Positions 43,797 through 53,416 of a stretch of DNA of 64,000 bases are shown here, one piece after another. Each line of letters opens with the position of its first letter. The stretch's first letter is position 1. Below the pieces are notes generated by a model. That model was not told the origin of the DNA. It saw only the letters and a program-made list of their open reading frames with translations, and did not search any database. The stretch comes from Pseudomonas sp. Root71 (GTDB taxonomy: Bacteria > Pseudomonadota > Gammaproteobacteria > Pseudomonadales > Pseudomonadaceae), in the NCBI RefSeq assembly GCF_001429045.1, contig NZ_LMHY01000004.1, positions 62,001 through 126,000 of the forward strand, given 5' to 3'. Both the position numbers and the translations under genes were made by a program.

Positions 43797-44705
43797 TCAC
43801 CTGCAACGAGAGTCAACCGCCAACGCCCCTTGCCGTACCAGCACCCCGTTTATGAAATTGACGGCAGCGGCGAGCGCCTCACGCCCCTCGGAGAGCACCG
43901 GCGCATATGCCTGCCAGACATGAAACATACCGGGCCATACCTCCAGCCTGGTGTCCACGCCCGCTGATCCAGCGTTTCTCGCCAGACGTACTGCATCATC
44001 AAGAAGGATTTCACACTCCCCCACTTGAATCATCATTGGCGGCAACCCCTGCAGGTCAGCCTCCAAGATAGCAGTCTCGACCTGATCTCCCAGGTAGGCG
44101 TCAGCACTGGCTTGCAACTTCTGAGGTGTAAGAAAGCAGTCCACTGCAATCTTGGTATGGATGCTTTCTCCGGTAAGAGCCAGATCCAGCCAAGGAGAAA
44201 ACAGCACCACGCAACCTGGCATTTCCATTCCCATGGTCCTGGCGTGAATCAGGGCGGCCATGATCAAATGGCCTCCCGCCGAATCCCCCACCAATGCAAT
44301 ATCGTTTGCTCCTTCGCAATTAGCGAGTAACGCCGCATACGCAGTCAGAACATCTAGCTGTGCAGCAGGGTATGCATGTTCAGGTGTCAGTCGATAATCA
44401 ACCACGTAAGCCGTGGAAGATGTACCGGCAGCAAGCGTGCCGGCGATTCCCTCAAAACCTTCAGCGCTGCCCACCATGAAACCACCACCGTGGACATAGA
44501 GCAAAGAGCGCTGGGAATCCACACAGGTTAACTTCCGCACAGGAACTCCACCGAGTGTCGACGCCGTGGAGCTGCAATCAGGCGGAGGCGAAAAACGCTT
44601 GCACAAGTGGTCAAAACCTATACGAGCCTGCTGCAGCGACCCAGGAGGATTTTCTCTTCGAGAGAGCAGTTCATTACGAATAGCATTCAGTTCATAACTA
44701 CTCAT
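43797..44705 (-). CDS. Alpha/beta hydrolase, HSL-type esterase
   Basis: A 302-residue esterase of the hormone-sensitive-lipase family. The oxyanion motif is YVHGGGF, the nucleophile motif is GDSAGG, and the His lies near GMFHVWQ. No signal peptide is seen. It follows the Rieske oxygenase reductase gene and could release an aromatic acid from an ester before oxygenation. The Shine-Dalgarno is weak. Confidence 0.85.
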   Translation of the reverse strand: MSSYELNAIRNELLSRRENPPGSLQQARIGFDHLCKRFSPPPDCSSTASTLGGVPVRKLTCVDSQRSLLYVHGGGFMVGSAEGFEGIAGTLAAGTSSTAYVVDYRLTPEHAYPAAQLDVLTAYAALLANCEGANDIALVGDSAGGHLIMAALIHARTMGMEMPGCVVLFSPWLDLALTGESIHTKIAVDCFLTPQKLQASADAYLGDQVETAILEADLQGLPPMMIQVGECEILLDDAVRLARNAGSAGVDTRLEVWPGMFHVWQAYAPVLSEGREALAAAVNFINGVLVRQGALAVDSRCR

Positions 44706-44742
44706 TCTTGCCTACCAATCAAAGAGTGACGTGGAGTGTCAG

Positions 44743-45699
44743 TCAGATATCAAGCACCAGCCTTGATGACTTGGCACGTGAAACACACTGCAGAATGACC
44801 GCATTGGAAGCACGCTCCTCATCGCTGAGGACATAGTCCCTATGATCAACTTCACCCGCTAGCACCCGGCACTCACAGGTACGGCAAAGGCCCTCCCGGC
44901 AGGAATAAGGCACCATTATCCCCACCTCTTCGAGTGCATCTAGAAGGCTGGTATCAGCTGGCACGGTTAACTCCATGCCACTGCGAGCAAGTTCCACTAC
45001 GAAGCTTTTGTTCTGTTCCTTTTCAGGTGCATTCGACTCAGGTGCACTAAACAACTCGAAATGCACCTGGCCGGAAGGCAGGTAAGCCTGTGCGGCATCC
45101 CGTACCGCATTCATGAGCGGTGACGGCCCACAGCAATAGAGGTGGTCCGTTGCCTTTGCTTGTCGAGTAAACGCCTGCAGATCGGGACGACCGGCCATTT
45201 CGTCATCCGAGTGAAATACTAATTTTCCGCCACGAGGAAGATGCTCGATGTAAGCAGCCCGGGACCGGGATCGGACGCAATAGAGAAGTTGCCATGGTTT
45301 GTCATTCGCATCGCACCAACGAATCATGCTAAGAATCGGCGTAATGCCGATACCGCCGGCGATAAATAAATAGGTGCTTGCGTCGTGTGCCAGCGGAAAG
45401 TTATTGCGAACCGCGCTAATTTCGAGCAGGTCGCCAACTCGCAGATGTGCATGAATGAACGCTGAGCCACCCCGTGACGGCTCAGACAATCCGACCCCAA
45501 TTGAGTAGCTTCCGTCCGAAGGATCGTACCGGTGAACGGAGTACTGCCTGATCAGACCATTTGGCAGGCGAACATCAATGTGCGAGCCCGCGTCGGCCAC
45601 AGGAAGAGGTTGACAGTCCAAGGCCAGCAAGCGGATATCCATAATGGCGTCAGCAGCTTTCACGATCGCCATCACTCGAACGCGGTTCCAGTCGCTCAT
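44743..45699 (-). CDS. VanB-type oxygenase reductase
   Basis: A 318-residue PDR-family reductase. The FMN part has RQYSVHRYDPSDGSY, the NAD part FIAGGIGITPILSMIRW and YCCGPSPLM, and the C-terminal 2Fe-2S part CREGLCRTCECRVLAG with a last Cys in ILQCVSR. It starts one base after the oxygenase stop, behind AGGAGGT. It is the electron donor for the Rieske oxygenase at 45701. It is a separate paralog of the reductase at 9730. Confidence 0.9.
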   Translation of the reverse strand: MSDWNRVRVMAIVKAADAIMDIRLLALDCQPLPVADAGSHIDVRLPNGLIRQYSVHRYDPSDGSYSIGVGLSEPSRGGSAFIHAHLRVGDLLEISAVRNNFPLAHDASTYLFIAGGIGITPILSMIRWCDANDKPWQLLYCVRSRSRAAYIEHLPRGGKLVFHSDDEMAGRPDLQAFTRQAKATDHLYCCGPSPLMNAVRDAAQAYLPSGQVHFELFSAPESNAPEKEQNKSFVVELARSGMELTVPADTSLLDALEEVGIMVPYSCREGLCRTCECRVLAGEVDHRDYVLSDEERASNAVILQCVSRAKSSRLVLDI

Positions 45700-45700
45700 C

Positions 45701-46753
45701 TCAGACCTCCTGGATCTTGACGGGATTGCTTATCGCCTGCTCAGCCTTATAAGCATTCGCCACCAGCCACCTGAAATACGAAAGAGCAGCATCAGCTCCG
45801 ATCGGAATCATTTTGAAATCGGAAGTCAACTTCAACATGCGATCTTGCGCATGAATCATATCGCTGTCCTCCTGGAACGCTGTGACGACCTGGTTGTGGA
45901 TTGCCAGCGTCACCTCGGGGTCATCAATGGCGAAATTATGAGGCTGCGAAAAGAAGTAGTGCGTGGATTCGTCCGTTTCCGGAGTCAGTGCCTGAGTGCT
46001 ACGGAACTCTGCCGCATTGACGCGATTTCCCGCCTTGGCATTTTGCCCACTGGGCTGCATTCCCGAATCCATCAGGAAGATGCTCGGCAGCAGGAAGTCA
46101 TAGATATTCCAACGATCGACAGACCCCGGATAATTTTTGACTTTCTGCACAAAAGGTGCGGGCTTGATTCCTTCACCCCAACGCGTTACTCGCACGCCGT
46201 TTTCCAGCTTTTCGACCATAGGTATGCAGGCCGCATACGCCTCGTCACCGCCCAGCGTGTTCGGATGAACATAGGGCAAATGTGCGAGGTCAAGCAGGTT
46301 GTCAGCGATCAGCAGGTAGTTGGTGGTGTAATAGGTGTAACCCTCCAGGCTTCGCCACTCGGGGTCATCCAGCCAATGTGTATCAGGGATCAGGGACGGA
46401 TCCGCCAGGCTGGCATCACCCACCCAGATCCAGATCCACTTGTGCTTCTCTACAATTGGGAATGTGCGCACCTTAGCCTGCGGAGGAATGCGCTCTTGTC
46501 CGGGTATTTCGACGCAGCGCCCCACCGTATCAAATAGGAGACCATGGTACATGCACCGAAGCTGATCGCCTTCTAGGCGCCCTTTCGACAGTGGAGCGCC
46601 TCGGTGACAGCAACGGTCTTCGAAAGCCACCACTTTTCCGTTGGTATCACGCCATAGCACCACTGGCACGTTGAGAATCGTTCTTGCGAGAAGTTTATCG
46701 ACTGGGATCTCACTCGACCAAGCAGCTACATACCAAGCGTTACGAAGGAGCAT
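45701..46753 (-). CDS. Rieske oxygenase, VanA-like (aromatic demethylase type)
   Basis: A 350-residue oxygenase. The N terminus LLRNAWYVAAWSSEI is typical of VanA-type enzymes. The Rieske ligands are in DRCCHRGAPLSKG and CMYHGLLFD. The iron site is in DNLLDLAHLPYVHPNTLG. VanA-type enzymes O-demethylate methoxybenzoates or hydroxylate related acids. GAGGT precedes the ATG. It is divergent from the LysR gene at 46838, which shares a palindromic promoter region. Confidence 0.9.
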   Translation of the reverse strand: MLLRNAWYVAAWSSEIPVDKLLARTILNVPVVLWRDTNGKVVAFEDRCCHRGAPLSKGRLEGDQLRCMYHGLLFDTVGRCVEIPGQERIPPQAKVRTFPIVEKHKWIWIWVGDASLADPSLIPDTHWLDDPEWRSLEGYTYYTTNYLLIADNLLDLAHLPYVHPNTLGGDEAYAACIPMVEKLENGVRVTRWGEGIKPAPFVQKVKNYPGSVDRWNIYDFLLPSIFLMDSGMQPSGQNAKAGNRVNAAEFRSTQALTPETDESTHYFFSQPHNFAIDDPEVTLAIHNQVVTAFQEDSDMIHAQDRMLKLTSDFKMIPIGADAALSYFRWLVANAYKAEQAISNPVKIQEV

Positions 46754-46820
46754 GACGTCGACCTCATTTCTTGTTTTTGGTGTTGAAATTATCTTGCTGA
46801 CGCCATGCTAGCGGTGGATC

Positions 46821-46836
46821 ATCTATGCGCATAGAT
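46821..46836. promoter_or_regulatory. Perfect 16-bp palindrome, candidate LysR operator
   Basis: ATCTATGCGCATAGAT lies between the divergent Rieske oxygenase and LysR genes, immediately upstream of the first possible LysR start (46838). Confidence 0.6.
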
Positions 46837-46837
46837 C

Positions 46838-47770
46838 ATGGAGCTAATACAGAATATGCGCGGTACTCATGGTAAAAAATTCGATTTGAATCTCTTGCTA
46901 GCGTTCGATGCGCTTCTGAAAGAGCGCAATGTATCTCGAGCAGGAGAGCATCTTGGTTTGACGCAGAGCGCCATGAGCCATGCACTACGACGTCTCCGGG
47001 AGTTTTATGAAGACCCCCTCTTCGTCCGTATTGGCGATGCGATGAAGCCGACGCCTTTCGCAGAGGAGATGGGGGATTCAGTTCTGGAGATCGTATCCGC
47101 CGTACAGCACAGGCTGTTGGCGCAGGCCAGTTTCAGCCCTATGTCTTCCACCAGGGTCTTCAGCCTTTGTATGACGGATATGGGCGAGTTGGTATTTTTG
47201 CCCCGGCTGATTTCAGAACTTCAGAAGGTGGCCCCTCATTGCCGAATACGAACATCGCAACTACCCACCGAGCATATAGCTAACTCACTGGAGAGAGGTG
47301 ATACAGACCTGGCTATAGGATCACACTACATCCAGGACCCTAACCTTTTTCAACAAGAACTGTTTAAACACTCTTTTTGCTCTATCGTCAGTACCATGTA
47401 CCCTGGTAACGAAGTAGACCTTGAACAATTCCTGAGCATGAAGCATGTTTCCGTCGTTCTGTCAGACAGTAGTACACGCTACGACCAGTTTATCGACGAA
47501 TTGGGGCATCAACGAGAAATTTACCTTACAACCCCACACTTTATAACGGTCCCGATGATACTGGAGAAAAACCCGAATCTAATCGCAACCGTGCCCGGTG
47601 ACCTGGGGCAAACATTCCGACGCTACAATGCGGTCAAGGTAATTAAAACCCCGATCAAGTCCCCCAGCTTGCACCTGCGACAGTATTGGCACCCGCGCCA
47701 TCATCATGACCCCGGAAATATATGGCTTCGCCAGTTGGTCAAGCTTCTTTTCGACAAGTATATGAGTTGA
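46838..47770 (+). CDS. LysR-type regulator (NodD-like)
   Basis: A 310-residue LysR protein with the NodD/LinR-type HTH (KFDLNLLLAFDALLKERNVSRAGEHLGLTQSAMSHALRRL is the region, residues about 14-52) and effector domain starting FSLCMTDMGELVFLPRLI. It probably activates the VanAB-like operon divergently. An in-frame ATG at 46856 has GGAG at 12 bases and is an alternative start. Base composition is more AT-rich than the flanking clusters by eye. Confidence 0.87.
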   Translation: MELIQNMRGTHGKKFDLNLLLAFDALLKERNVSRAGEHLGLTQSAMSHALRRLREFYEDPLFVRIGDAMKPTPFAEEMGDSVLEIVSAVQHRLLAQASFSPMSSTRVFSLCMTDMGELVFLPRLISELQKVAPHCRIRTSQLPTEHIANSLERGDTDLAIGSHYIQDPNLFQQELFKHSFCSIVSTMYPGNEVDLEQFLSMKHVSVVLSDSSTRYDQFIDELGHQREIYLTTPHFITVPMILEKNPNLIATVPGDLGQTFRRYNAVKVIKTPIKSPSLHLRQYWHPRHHHDPGNIWLRQLVKLLFDKYMS

Positions 47771-48313
47771 TGGGCGTGATATTGGCGCAATCTAATCATT
47801 CCCTCACTTCAATGATTGCGGCAATTTACGAGGATAAACCTACGCTTATTGAATAAGGGAAATGATGAAATTTCACCGCTATGATATTAGAATTTATCGC
47901 TATCCAAATATGTGAATAGCGATCGTAAACGCTTCCCCTTAGCTAGAAACAGAGCGTCCACTCAGCTTTTTGGTGGTGTGTGCTTTCTTTAGGATTCGGC
48001 GTGCAGAGGAAGCATAAGACATTAAATATGCCGCCGGCCGTTGCGTGGGAACGCGCGATGAAAAATCGCTTGCCCCCCGAAAAAATTTCCGAAGAATATC
48101 TGGATATATTATGCCGAGGCGTTACCGAAGCATGTACAAGTTCAGCGGATTGATCGGTCGCACGCGATCGCCCTTGGCATAGACCTAACGAGACTTGATT
48201 CTGTCTTTTCCAGCGTACGTGGCGACAGCGACGTCGCCACCTTCATGGGATCAACCAACTCGTGCAATTCCACAGCATCTCGGACGTCGGAGTTGTGCGG
48301 CTCCCCTTAAAGA
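47771..48313. other. AT-rich gene-poor region
   Basis: No supported gene in 543 bases. There is a short open stretch (about 48001-48153, about 50 codons starting GTG) with no clear homology, too short to call. A perfect 8-bp stem-loop, GTGGCGAC-AGCGAC-GTCGCCAC, lies at 48219-48240 and may close the CoA-transferase operon. The region could hold gene remnants. Confidence 0.35.
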
Positions 48314-49519
48314 TCAGATCACTCCTCTAGCTTTGAATACCGAGATCTGTCCATCTGAATAGCCCAGTTCCTGCAAAACACTGACACTGTGCTCCCCCAA
48401 ACCCGGCGAGGGTTTTTCTTCGACCATTTCGGTGTAGGGCATATGCACCGGATGCTTGACGTAGCAGTTTCCCGATTGGGCCGGCACCTCGACAATCATG
48501 CCGCGATGTTGCACCTGCGGATCGGCGATTGCCTCGGCGACCGTGTTGATCGGGCTGCAGGGTACGTCGGCCTCCTGAAGCGACTTCATCCAGTACTCAC
48601 GGCCGCGCTCTTGTAATCTCGAAGTCATCAAGGACTCCAGATGAGCGTGATTCTGCGCGCGCAGCGGACCGTCACGCAGCAGCTGATCATCTATCCACTC
48701 AGGTCGCTGCATCGCGATGCACATCCGTTGCCACTGCTCTTCGGTATCAACACAGATGGCAATCGGTTCGTCGGCGGTAGCGAAAGCCTGGAACGGCGCG
48801 ATCAGCGCGTGGCGACTGCCCAGACGGCGCGGAAGATCACCCACCTGCAGGAAGCGTGCAACAGCGTTTTCCATCATTGCCAGCTGGCAATCGAGCATCG
48901 AAATATCGATAAACGCCCCCTTTCCGCCCTCCTGCCCCCTGCCCACCAGCGCTGCCAGCACACCGACGGTGGTGAATAAGCCAGACCCGATATCGCCTAG
49001 CGAAATGCCCACGCGTGCAGGTGGTCCGAACTCTTCACCGGTAATGCTCATCATGCCGGACATCGCCTGTGCGACCACGTCAAAAGATGGCAAATGTTTA
49101 TAAGGGCCATCCTGCCCAAAACCTGAAATTGCGGCGTAAACCAATTGCGGGTTCAACTCACTCACGGCTTCATAACCGAACCCCAATCGTTCCATCGCCC
49201 CCGCCCGGTTGTTTTCAATGAACACGTCAGCCGTCGTCAGTAACTGGCGAAGAACAGCTTTGCCCTCCTCCTCTTTCAAGTTCAGCGCGACGCTGCGTTT
49301 GTTCCGGTTGACGCTATTGAAGTAGATACTTTCCTCGTCTTTGAACGGCGCAACGCTGCGGGTGTAGTCCCCGCCTTGCGGCCGCTCAATCTTGATGACA
49401 TCAGCCCCGAGCATCGCGAGCAGCCAAGTTGAATAAGGCCCTGCCAACATATGAGTCGCATCAATTACACGTATACCGCTCAGAGGCCCTTTGTTGGGTA
49501 TTTCAGATTTAATCGACAT
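48314..49519 (-). CDS. CaiB/BaiF (class III) CoA transferase
   Basis: A 401-residue class III CoA transferase. It shows GIRVIDATHMLAGPYSTWLLAMLGADVIKIE, NRNKRSVALNLK, and the catalytic Asp in LPSFDVVAQAMSG. It moves CoA between acyl-CoA and a free acid, activating the imported substrate. It is the last gene of the nine-gene operon. AGGG precedes the ATG at 49519. Confidence 0.9.
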   Translation of the reverse strand: MSIKSEIPNKGPLSGIRVIDATHMLAGPYSTWLLAMLGADVIKIERPQGGDYTRSVAPFKDEESIYFNSVNRNKRSVALNLKEEEGKAVLRQLLTTADVFIENNRAGAMERLGFGYEAVSELNPQLVYAAISGFGQDGPYKHLPSFDVVAQAMSGMMSITGEEFGPPARVGISLGDIGSGLFTTVGVLAALVGRGQEGGKGAFIDISMLDCQLAMMENAVARFLQVGDLPRRLGSRHALIAPFQAFATADEPIAICVDTEEQWQRMCIAMQRPEWIDDQLLRDGPLRAQNHAHLESLMTSRLQERGREYWMKSLQEADVPCSPINTVAEAIADPQVQHRGMIVEVPAQSGNCYVKHPVHMPYTEMVEEKPSPGLGEHSVSVLQELGYSDGQISVFKARGVI

Positions 49520-49661
49520 GACTTCACCCTGCCCGGCAACTGAGGTTGCCAGCGAACAATTAATATTTAAATTCGAGAAAGCGTCTGTTCATCCAAGCGT
49601 CAGAGCTTTCTATTCTCGGAAACGCGACAACATCAGTGTTTCATTACACCGCAAAGTTGTT

Positions 49662-50459
49662 CTAAAGCCCTTTCCACGCTGGTGGACGTTTTTGCTGAAA
49701 CGCTGCAACGCCTTCACGAAAATCAGCAGAGTGATAGCAACGCAACAACACATCCTCATCCTCGACACTTGCTACTTGCGCGTCTCGAAGTCGCCGCAAC
49801 GTAGTTTTGGTGGCCCATAGCGTCAGTGGCGCAAGCTGCACCAAATGCTCCGATACGCGCTCGGCCGCAGCTTCCAACGCGTCTTCGTCCACCAACTCCC
49901 TGAACGCCCCGCTTGCCATAAGCGCCGAGGCGTCCAGCAGACGTGCGCTGAACACCATTTCTTTTGTCATTGCTGTGCCGAACAAATCGACAAGACGCTG
50001 ATAGTTCAGGGCGCTGAGGCAGTTGCCAACCGTTCGTGCAATGGGAAATCCAAATCTGGCTGAACGGCTGATGATGCGCACGTCACAAGCTGCCGCGATA
50101 AGTGCCCCCCCACCCACACACGGACCCGCGATGGCGGCAACGGTTGGAAATGTCAGCGCTTCAAGAGAATGGATGAGCGTTTCACTGTGACCTTCGAGTT
50201 CAAGAAACTCAGCTGTCGTTTTCGCATCCTCCAGAGCGCCGAAATCTGCCCCCGCCATGAAGGAGGGGCGCGCGCCCGTTGCGCCGGTCAGAACCAGCGC
50301 CTTGACTGATGCATCGAGTGTCAGCTCTTGAAAAATCCCGGTCAACGCCTCTTCCATTCCAGGCGACATCGCGTTCAAGGCGTGAGGTCGATTGAAGATG
50401 ACCCATTCAACACTCCCTCGTCGTAACCGAACAATTTCGGCGCTCTCTTCGATTTTCAT
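49662..50459 (-). CDS. Crotonase-superfamily protein lacking hydratase glutamates
   Basis: A 265-residue crotonase-fold protein (GADFGALED, AAIAGPCVGGGALIAAACDVRII, ARFGFPIARTVGN). Both catalytic Glu positions of enoyl-CoA hydratase are replaced: the usual GGGCEL is GGGAL and the usual FGxPE is FGFPIA. The oxyanion-hole Gly residues remain. A role other than simple hydration (isomerase, hydrolase, decarboxylase) is therefore likely. The ATG at 50459 has AGGA upstream; the frame extends to 50480. Confidence 0.82.
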   Translation of the reverse strand: MKIEESAEIVRLRRGSVEWVIFNRPHALNAMSPGMEEALTGIFQELTLDASVKALVLTGATGARPSFMAGADFGALEDAKTTAEFLELEGHSETLIHSLEALTFPTVAAIAGPCVGGGALIAAACDVRIISRSARFGFPIARTVGNCLSALNYQRLVDLFGTAMTKEMVFSARLLDASALMASGAFRELVDEDALEAAAERVSEHLVQLAPLTLWATKTTLRRLRDAQVASVEDEDVLLRCYHSADFREGVAAFQQKRPPAWKGL

Positions 50460-50524
50460 AGTTGAATCCTGTCTGGCCATTTAATAAGTGCTCACAGTTC
50501 GACGACCGCTGCCGCCATGCTGGT

Positions 50525-51604
50525 TTAACTGTTAACCCGTTCCCCGGATTGCAGCAGGTGGCAATCCTGTTCTGGCAGATGCAGCAGTACGACCTGCCCC
50601 ACCCGATAGTCGACCGAGGGGGGCGTAAAGGCGCGCATCGAAAGGCCAGCGCCGATGTCTACCAATACGTCGCAGTACTCTCCGAGGTACGCGGTGCGCA
50701 GCACCGTACCGGGCAGCACATTGGTCACGCCTGAATTTGGCCCAACGATCCGCACTTTGGACGGACGGATACACAGGGTGATCTCTGCACCAGGACCAGC
50801 ACCACTGCGGTCCATCCCCACCAGTGATTGCTCTCCAAAGCGCAATGTGCCGGCCCCCGTTAACACGCCCTTGATCACGTTATTGCTGCCAATGAACGCA
50901 GCGACGAACGCGTTGGCCGGCAGCTCGAAAATCTCTCTCGGCGAACCCAGTTGTTGCACACTGCCTCCATTCATGACCGCCACCTGATTGGCCGTCACCA
51001 ATGCCTCTCCCTGATCGTGAGTGACGTAGACAGTCGTCAGTCCAAGCAAGTCATGCACTCGACGGATTTCGAAGCGCATTTCTTCCCGAAGGTGGGCATC
51101 AAGGTTCGACAGCGGTTCGTCGAGCAATAGAATGCTCGGCTCGACAATAAGAGCTCGCGCCAGCGCCACCCGTTGCTGTTGCCCACCCGACAACTCGGAG
51201 GGATAGCGGTCAGCCAAGTGGTCAAGGTGCACAGTCTTCAGGGTTTTAGTGAGCTTTTCTTCCAGCAAAGCACGCGGCACCTTGCGTATCTGCAAGCCAA
51301 ACGCCACGTTCTCCGCCACGGTTTTGTGCGGCCACACCGCATAGTTTTGAAAGACCAGCGATATATCCCGGCGCTCCGGAGGCACCACGCCCTGCGAGCT
51401 GGAAATGACCCGGTCATTGACGCGGATTTCGCCTGCGGTCGGTGCTTCGAAACCGGCTAGCAACTGCAGTGTGGTTGACTTGCCACATCCGGATGGACCA
51501 AGCAACGCCAGCAATGTTCCATCCTCCACAGTCAGGTCAATACCTTTTAGCGCCTGGAACTGGCCGAAGCTTTTTTGCAAATTACGGATCTGGATCTGGC
51601 TCAT
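50525..51604 (-). CDS. ABC transporter ATPase (FbpC/PotA type)
   Basis: A 359-residue ATPase. It has Walker A GPSGCGKST, signature LSGGQQQRVALAR, Walker B ILLLDEPLSNLD, the switch His in VTHDQGE, and a C-terminal TOBE domain. It drives the importer formed with the permease at 51601 (overlap ATGA) and the binding protein at 53417. Confidence 0.92.
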   Translation of the reverse strand: MSQIQIRNLQKSFGQFQALKGIDLTVEDGTLLALLGPSGCGKSTTLQLLAGFEAPTAGEIRVNDRVISSSQGVVPPERRDISLVFQNYAVWPHKTVAENVAFGLQIRKVPRALLEEKLTKTLKTVHLDHLADRYPSELSGGQQQRVALARALIVEPSILLLDEPLSNLDAHLREEMRFEIRRVHDLLGLTTVYVTHDQGEALVTANQVAVMNGGSVQQLGSPREIFELPANAFVAAFIGSNNVIKGVLTGAGTLRFGEQSLVGMDRSGAGPGAEITLCIRPSKVRIVGPNSGVTNVLPGTVLRTAYLGEYCDVLVDIGAGLSMRAFTPPSVDYRVGQVVLLHLPEQDCHLLQSGERVNS

Positions 51605-53358
51605 TGGGCGACTCCGAGTTCAACACTGGCACGTTTATGTTTCGCCAACTTCACGCTGAGCGTCTGAGCGATCGCCACCACCACCATGGTGACAACCAAA
51701 AGTAATACGCTAGCGGCAGCCACCGCCTCGTAATTTCCGCCATCCTTGTAGTTGTAAATCAACGTCGTCATGACGTTAGTGCTGGGTGTTATCAAGAACA
51801 CCGCAGCTGATAGTTCGCGCATCACTGGGATAAACACCAACAGCCATCCTGAAATCAGTCCGGATCTCATCAGCGGAGCTGTGATACTGATGAATGTCTT
51901 CGACTCACTGGCACCCAGGATCCGGGCGACCCGCTCCAGGTCCGGACTGATACCCTTGAGCATTGCCCCGCCATGCGAATAGGCAATAGGCAGGAACGTC
52001 GCGACGAACGCCGCAATGATGATCGCCGAGGTCCCGTAAAGACTTAGGGGTGGCTGGGTATAGGCTGCGAAGAAGCCCACCGACAATACAATTCCGGGAA
52101 TGATGATCGGTAGATTGGTCAACGCCGCGATGATGGTCGTTCCCGCAACCAAGCGGCGCTCGACGATGTAAGCGATCAAAGTGCCGAGCAGTACGCAAAG
52201 ACTGGCGCCGATGGCGCCATAGGCCAATGAGTTGATAATCGCCGCCTGAGTTTCAGCGTTCTCCAGGACTGCCCATCGATACCAGTGAAACGTCAGATTG
52301 CTCAGCGATGGCCCCTGACCCCAGGCTTTGCAGAGAGAAACGACGATCAAGGCGAAGTAAGGCAGGATCACCGCCGTCACCGGGACAATCAGCGCGAACA
52401 ACAACCCGGCCCAGCGCCACCCTTTCAGATCAATGCTGCGGCCCGCCCGGCTCTTGCCACCGATCATTACAAAACGTCTGCGGCCAAGAATTTTTTTGCG
52501 TACCCAGAACAACCCACCGGTGAGCAAAAGGAGCGGCATGCAATACGCTGCCGCCATGTACAACTCGGGCGGGAACAACTGATAGAACTCGGCCAGTTTG
52601 GTGGTGACAACCGATGTTCCTGAGGGCGTGAGCAGAAAGGCGGGAACGCCGAACAGGGTCATCCCCTGAATGAAGGACAAAATGAAACCCACGATGACCG
52701 AAGGCATCACCATCGGAATGGTCACGCTGAACATTGTGCGTAGTACGCTGGCGCCGAGCGTCGTCGCCGCGTCTTCAAGCTCGACCGCCATTTCATCGAG
52801 GGCGCTGGCGACAATGGTGAAGGTATACGGGACGGTATAGATGGCGCAGACAAAGATCGCGCCACCCATCGAGTAGATGTTGAACAGAGCCAAATCGCTG
52901 CCCGACATTTGTCGATAGAACGTATTCAGCCAGCCGGCATTAGGTGCCGCAAGTAGAATCCAGCCCAGTGCACCGATGAACGACGGGGTCACGAAAGCCC
53001 CCAACGTGAGCATCCTGATGAGTCCCCGGCCGGGCATGTTGGTACGCGCCACCAACCAGGCCAGCGGAACACCCAGCAGCGTTGAGATCGCTGCGGTTGA
53101 AAACGCCAGAATAATCGAATTGATAATCGGCTGGAGCATGCCTTTGGCAGTCACCAGACGCACGTAATTGTTCAGCGTCCATTGTTGCGTGGTGTCATCG
53201 TGCATGCTGTTGAACAGAATCCAGCCGACCGGTTGCGCAACCAACAAGAACAGCGCCGCCAGAACCACGCTCACTACGGTCCAACGCACCCAAGGTCGGT
53301 GTCGTCGAATCTCGGCGCCAACGGTCGCCGAGGAAGTGCCTATCGCAAAAACGCCCAT
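51601..53358 (-). CDS. ABC transporter permease (FbpB-like, two fused domains)
   Basis: A 585-residue membrane protein with about 12 helices and two homologous binding-protein-dependent transport domains. EAA-like loops follow LEDAATTLGASVLRTMFSVTIP and LERVARILGASESKTFISITAP. The ATG at 53358 has AGGAG upstream; a longer frame would overlap the binding-protein gene. Although FbpB-type permeases usually carry ferric iron, the catabolic setting suggests an organic substrate. Confidence 0.9.
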   Translation of the reverse strand: MGVFAIGTSSATVGAEIRRHRPWVRWTVVSVVLAALFLLVAQPVGWILFNSMHDDTTQQWTLNNYVRLVTAKGMLQPIINSIILAFSTAAISTLLGVPLAWLVARTNMPGRGLIRMLTLGAFVTPSFIGALGWILLAAPNAGWLNTFYRQMSGSDLALFNIYSMGGAIFVCAIYTVPYTFTIVASALDEMAVELEDAATTLGASVLRTMFSVTIPMVMPSVIVGFILSFIQGMTLFGVPAFLLTPSGTSVVTTKLAEFYQLFPPELYMAAAYCMPLLLLTGGLFWVRKKILGRRRFVMIGGKSRAGRSIDLKGWRWAGLLFALIVPVTAVILPYFALIVVSLCKAWGQGPSLSNLTFHWYRWAVLENAETQAAIINSLAYGAIGASLCVLLGTLIAYIVERRLVAGTTIIAALTNLPIIIPGIVLSVGFFAAYTQPPLSLYGTSAIIIAAFVATFLPIAYSHGGAMLKGISPDLERVARILGASESKTFISITAPLMRSGLISGWLLVFIPVMRELSAAVFLITPSTNVMTTLIYNYKDGGNYEAVAAASVLLLVVTMVVVAIAQTLSVKLAKHKRASVELGVAQ

Positions 53359-53416
53359 AAAGGGGTCACTCCTGAGTCTGCCGTCGCCAGGCCGCCAGGG
53401 CCTGGCGGGTATTGTT

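Noticed and set aside
48001..48153. Possible transposase fragment (short frame with AWERAMK)
   Set aside because: The match is to a few residues from memory only; too short to support a pseudogene call.
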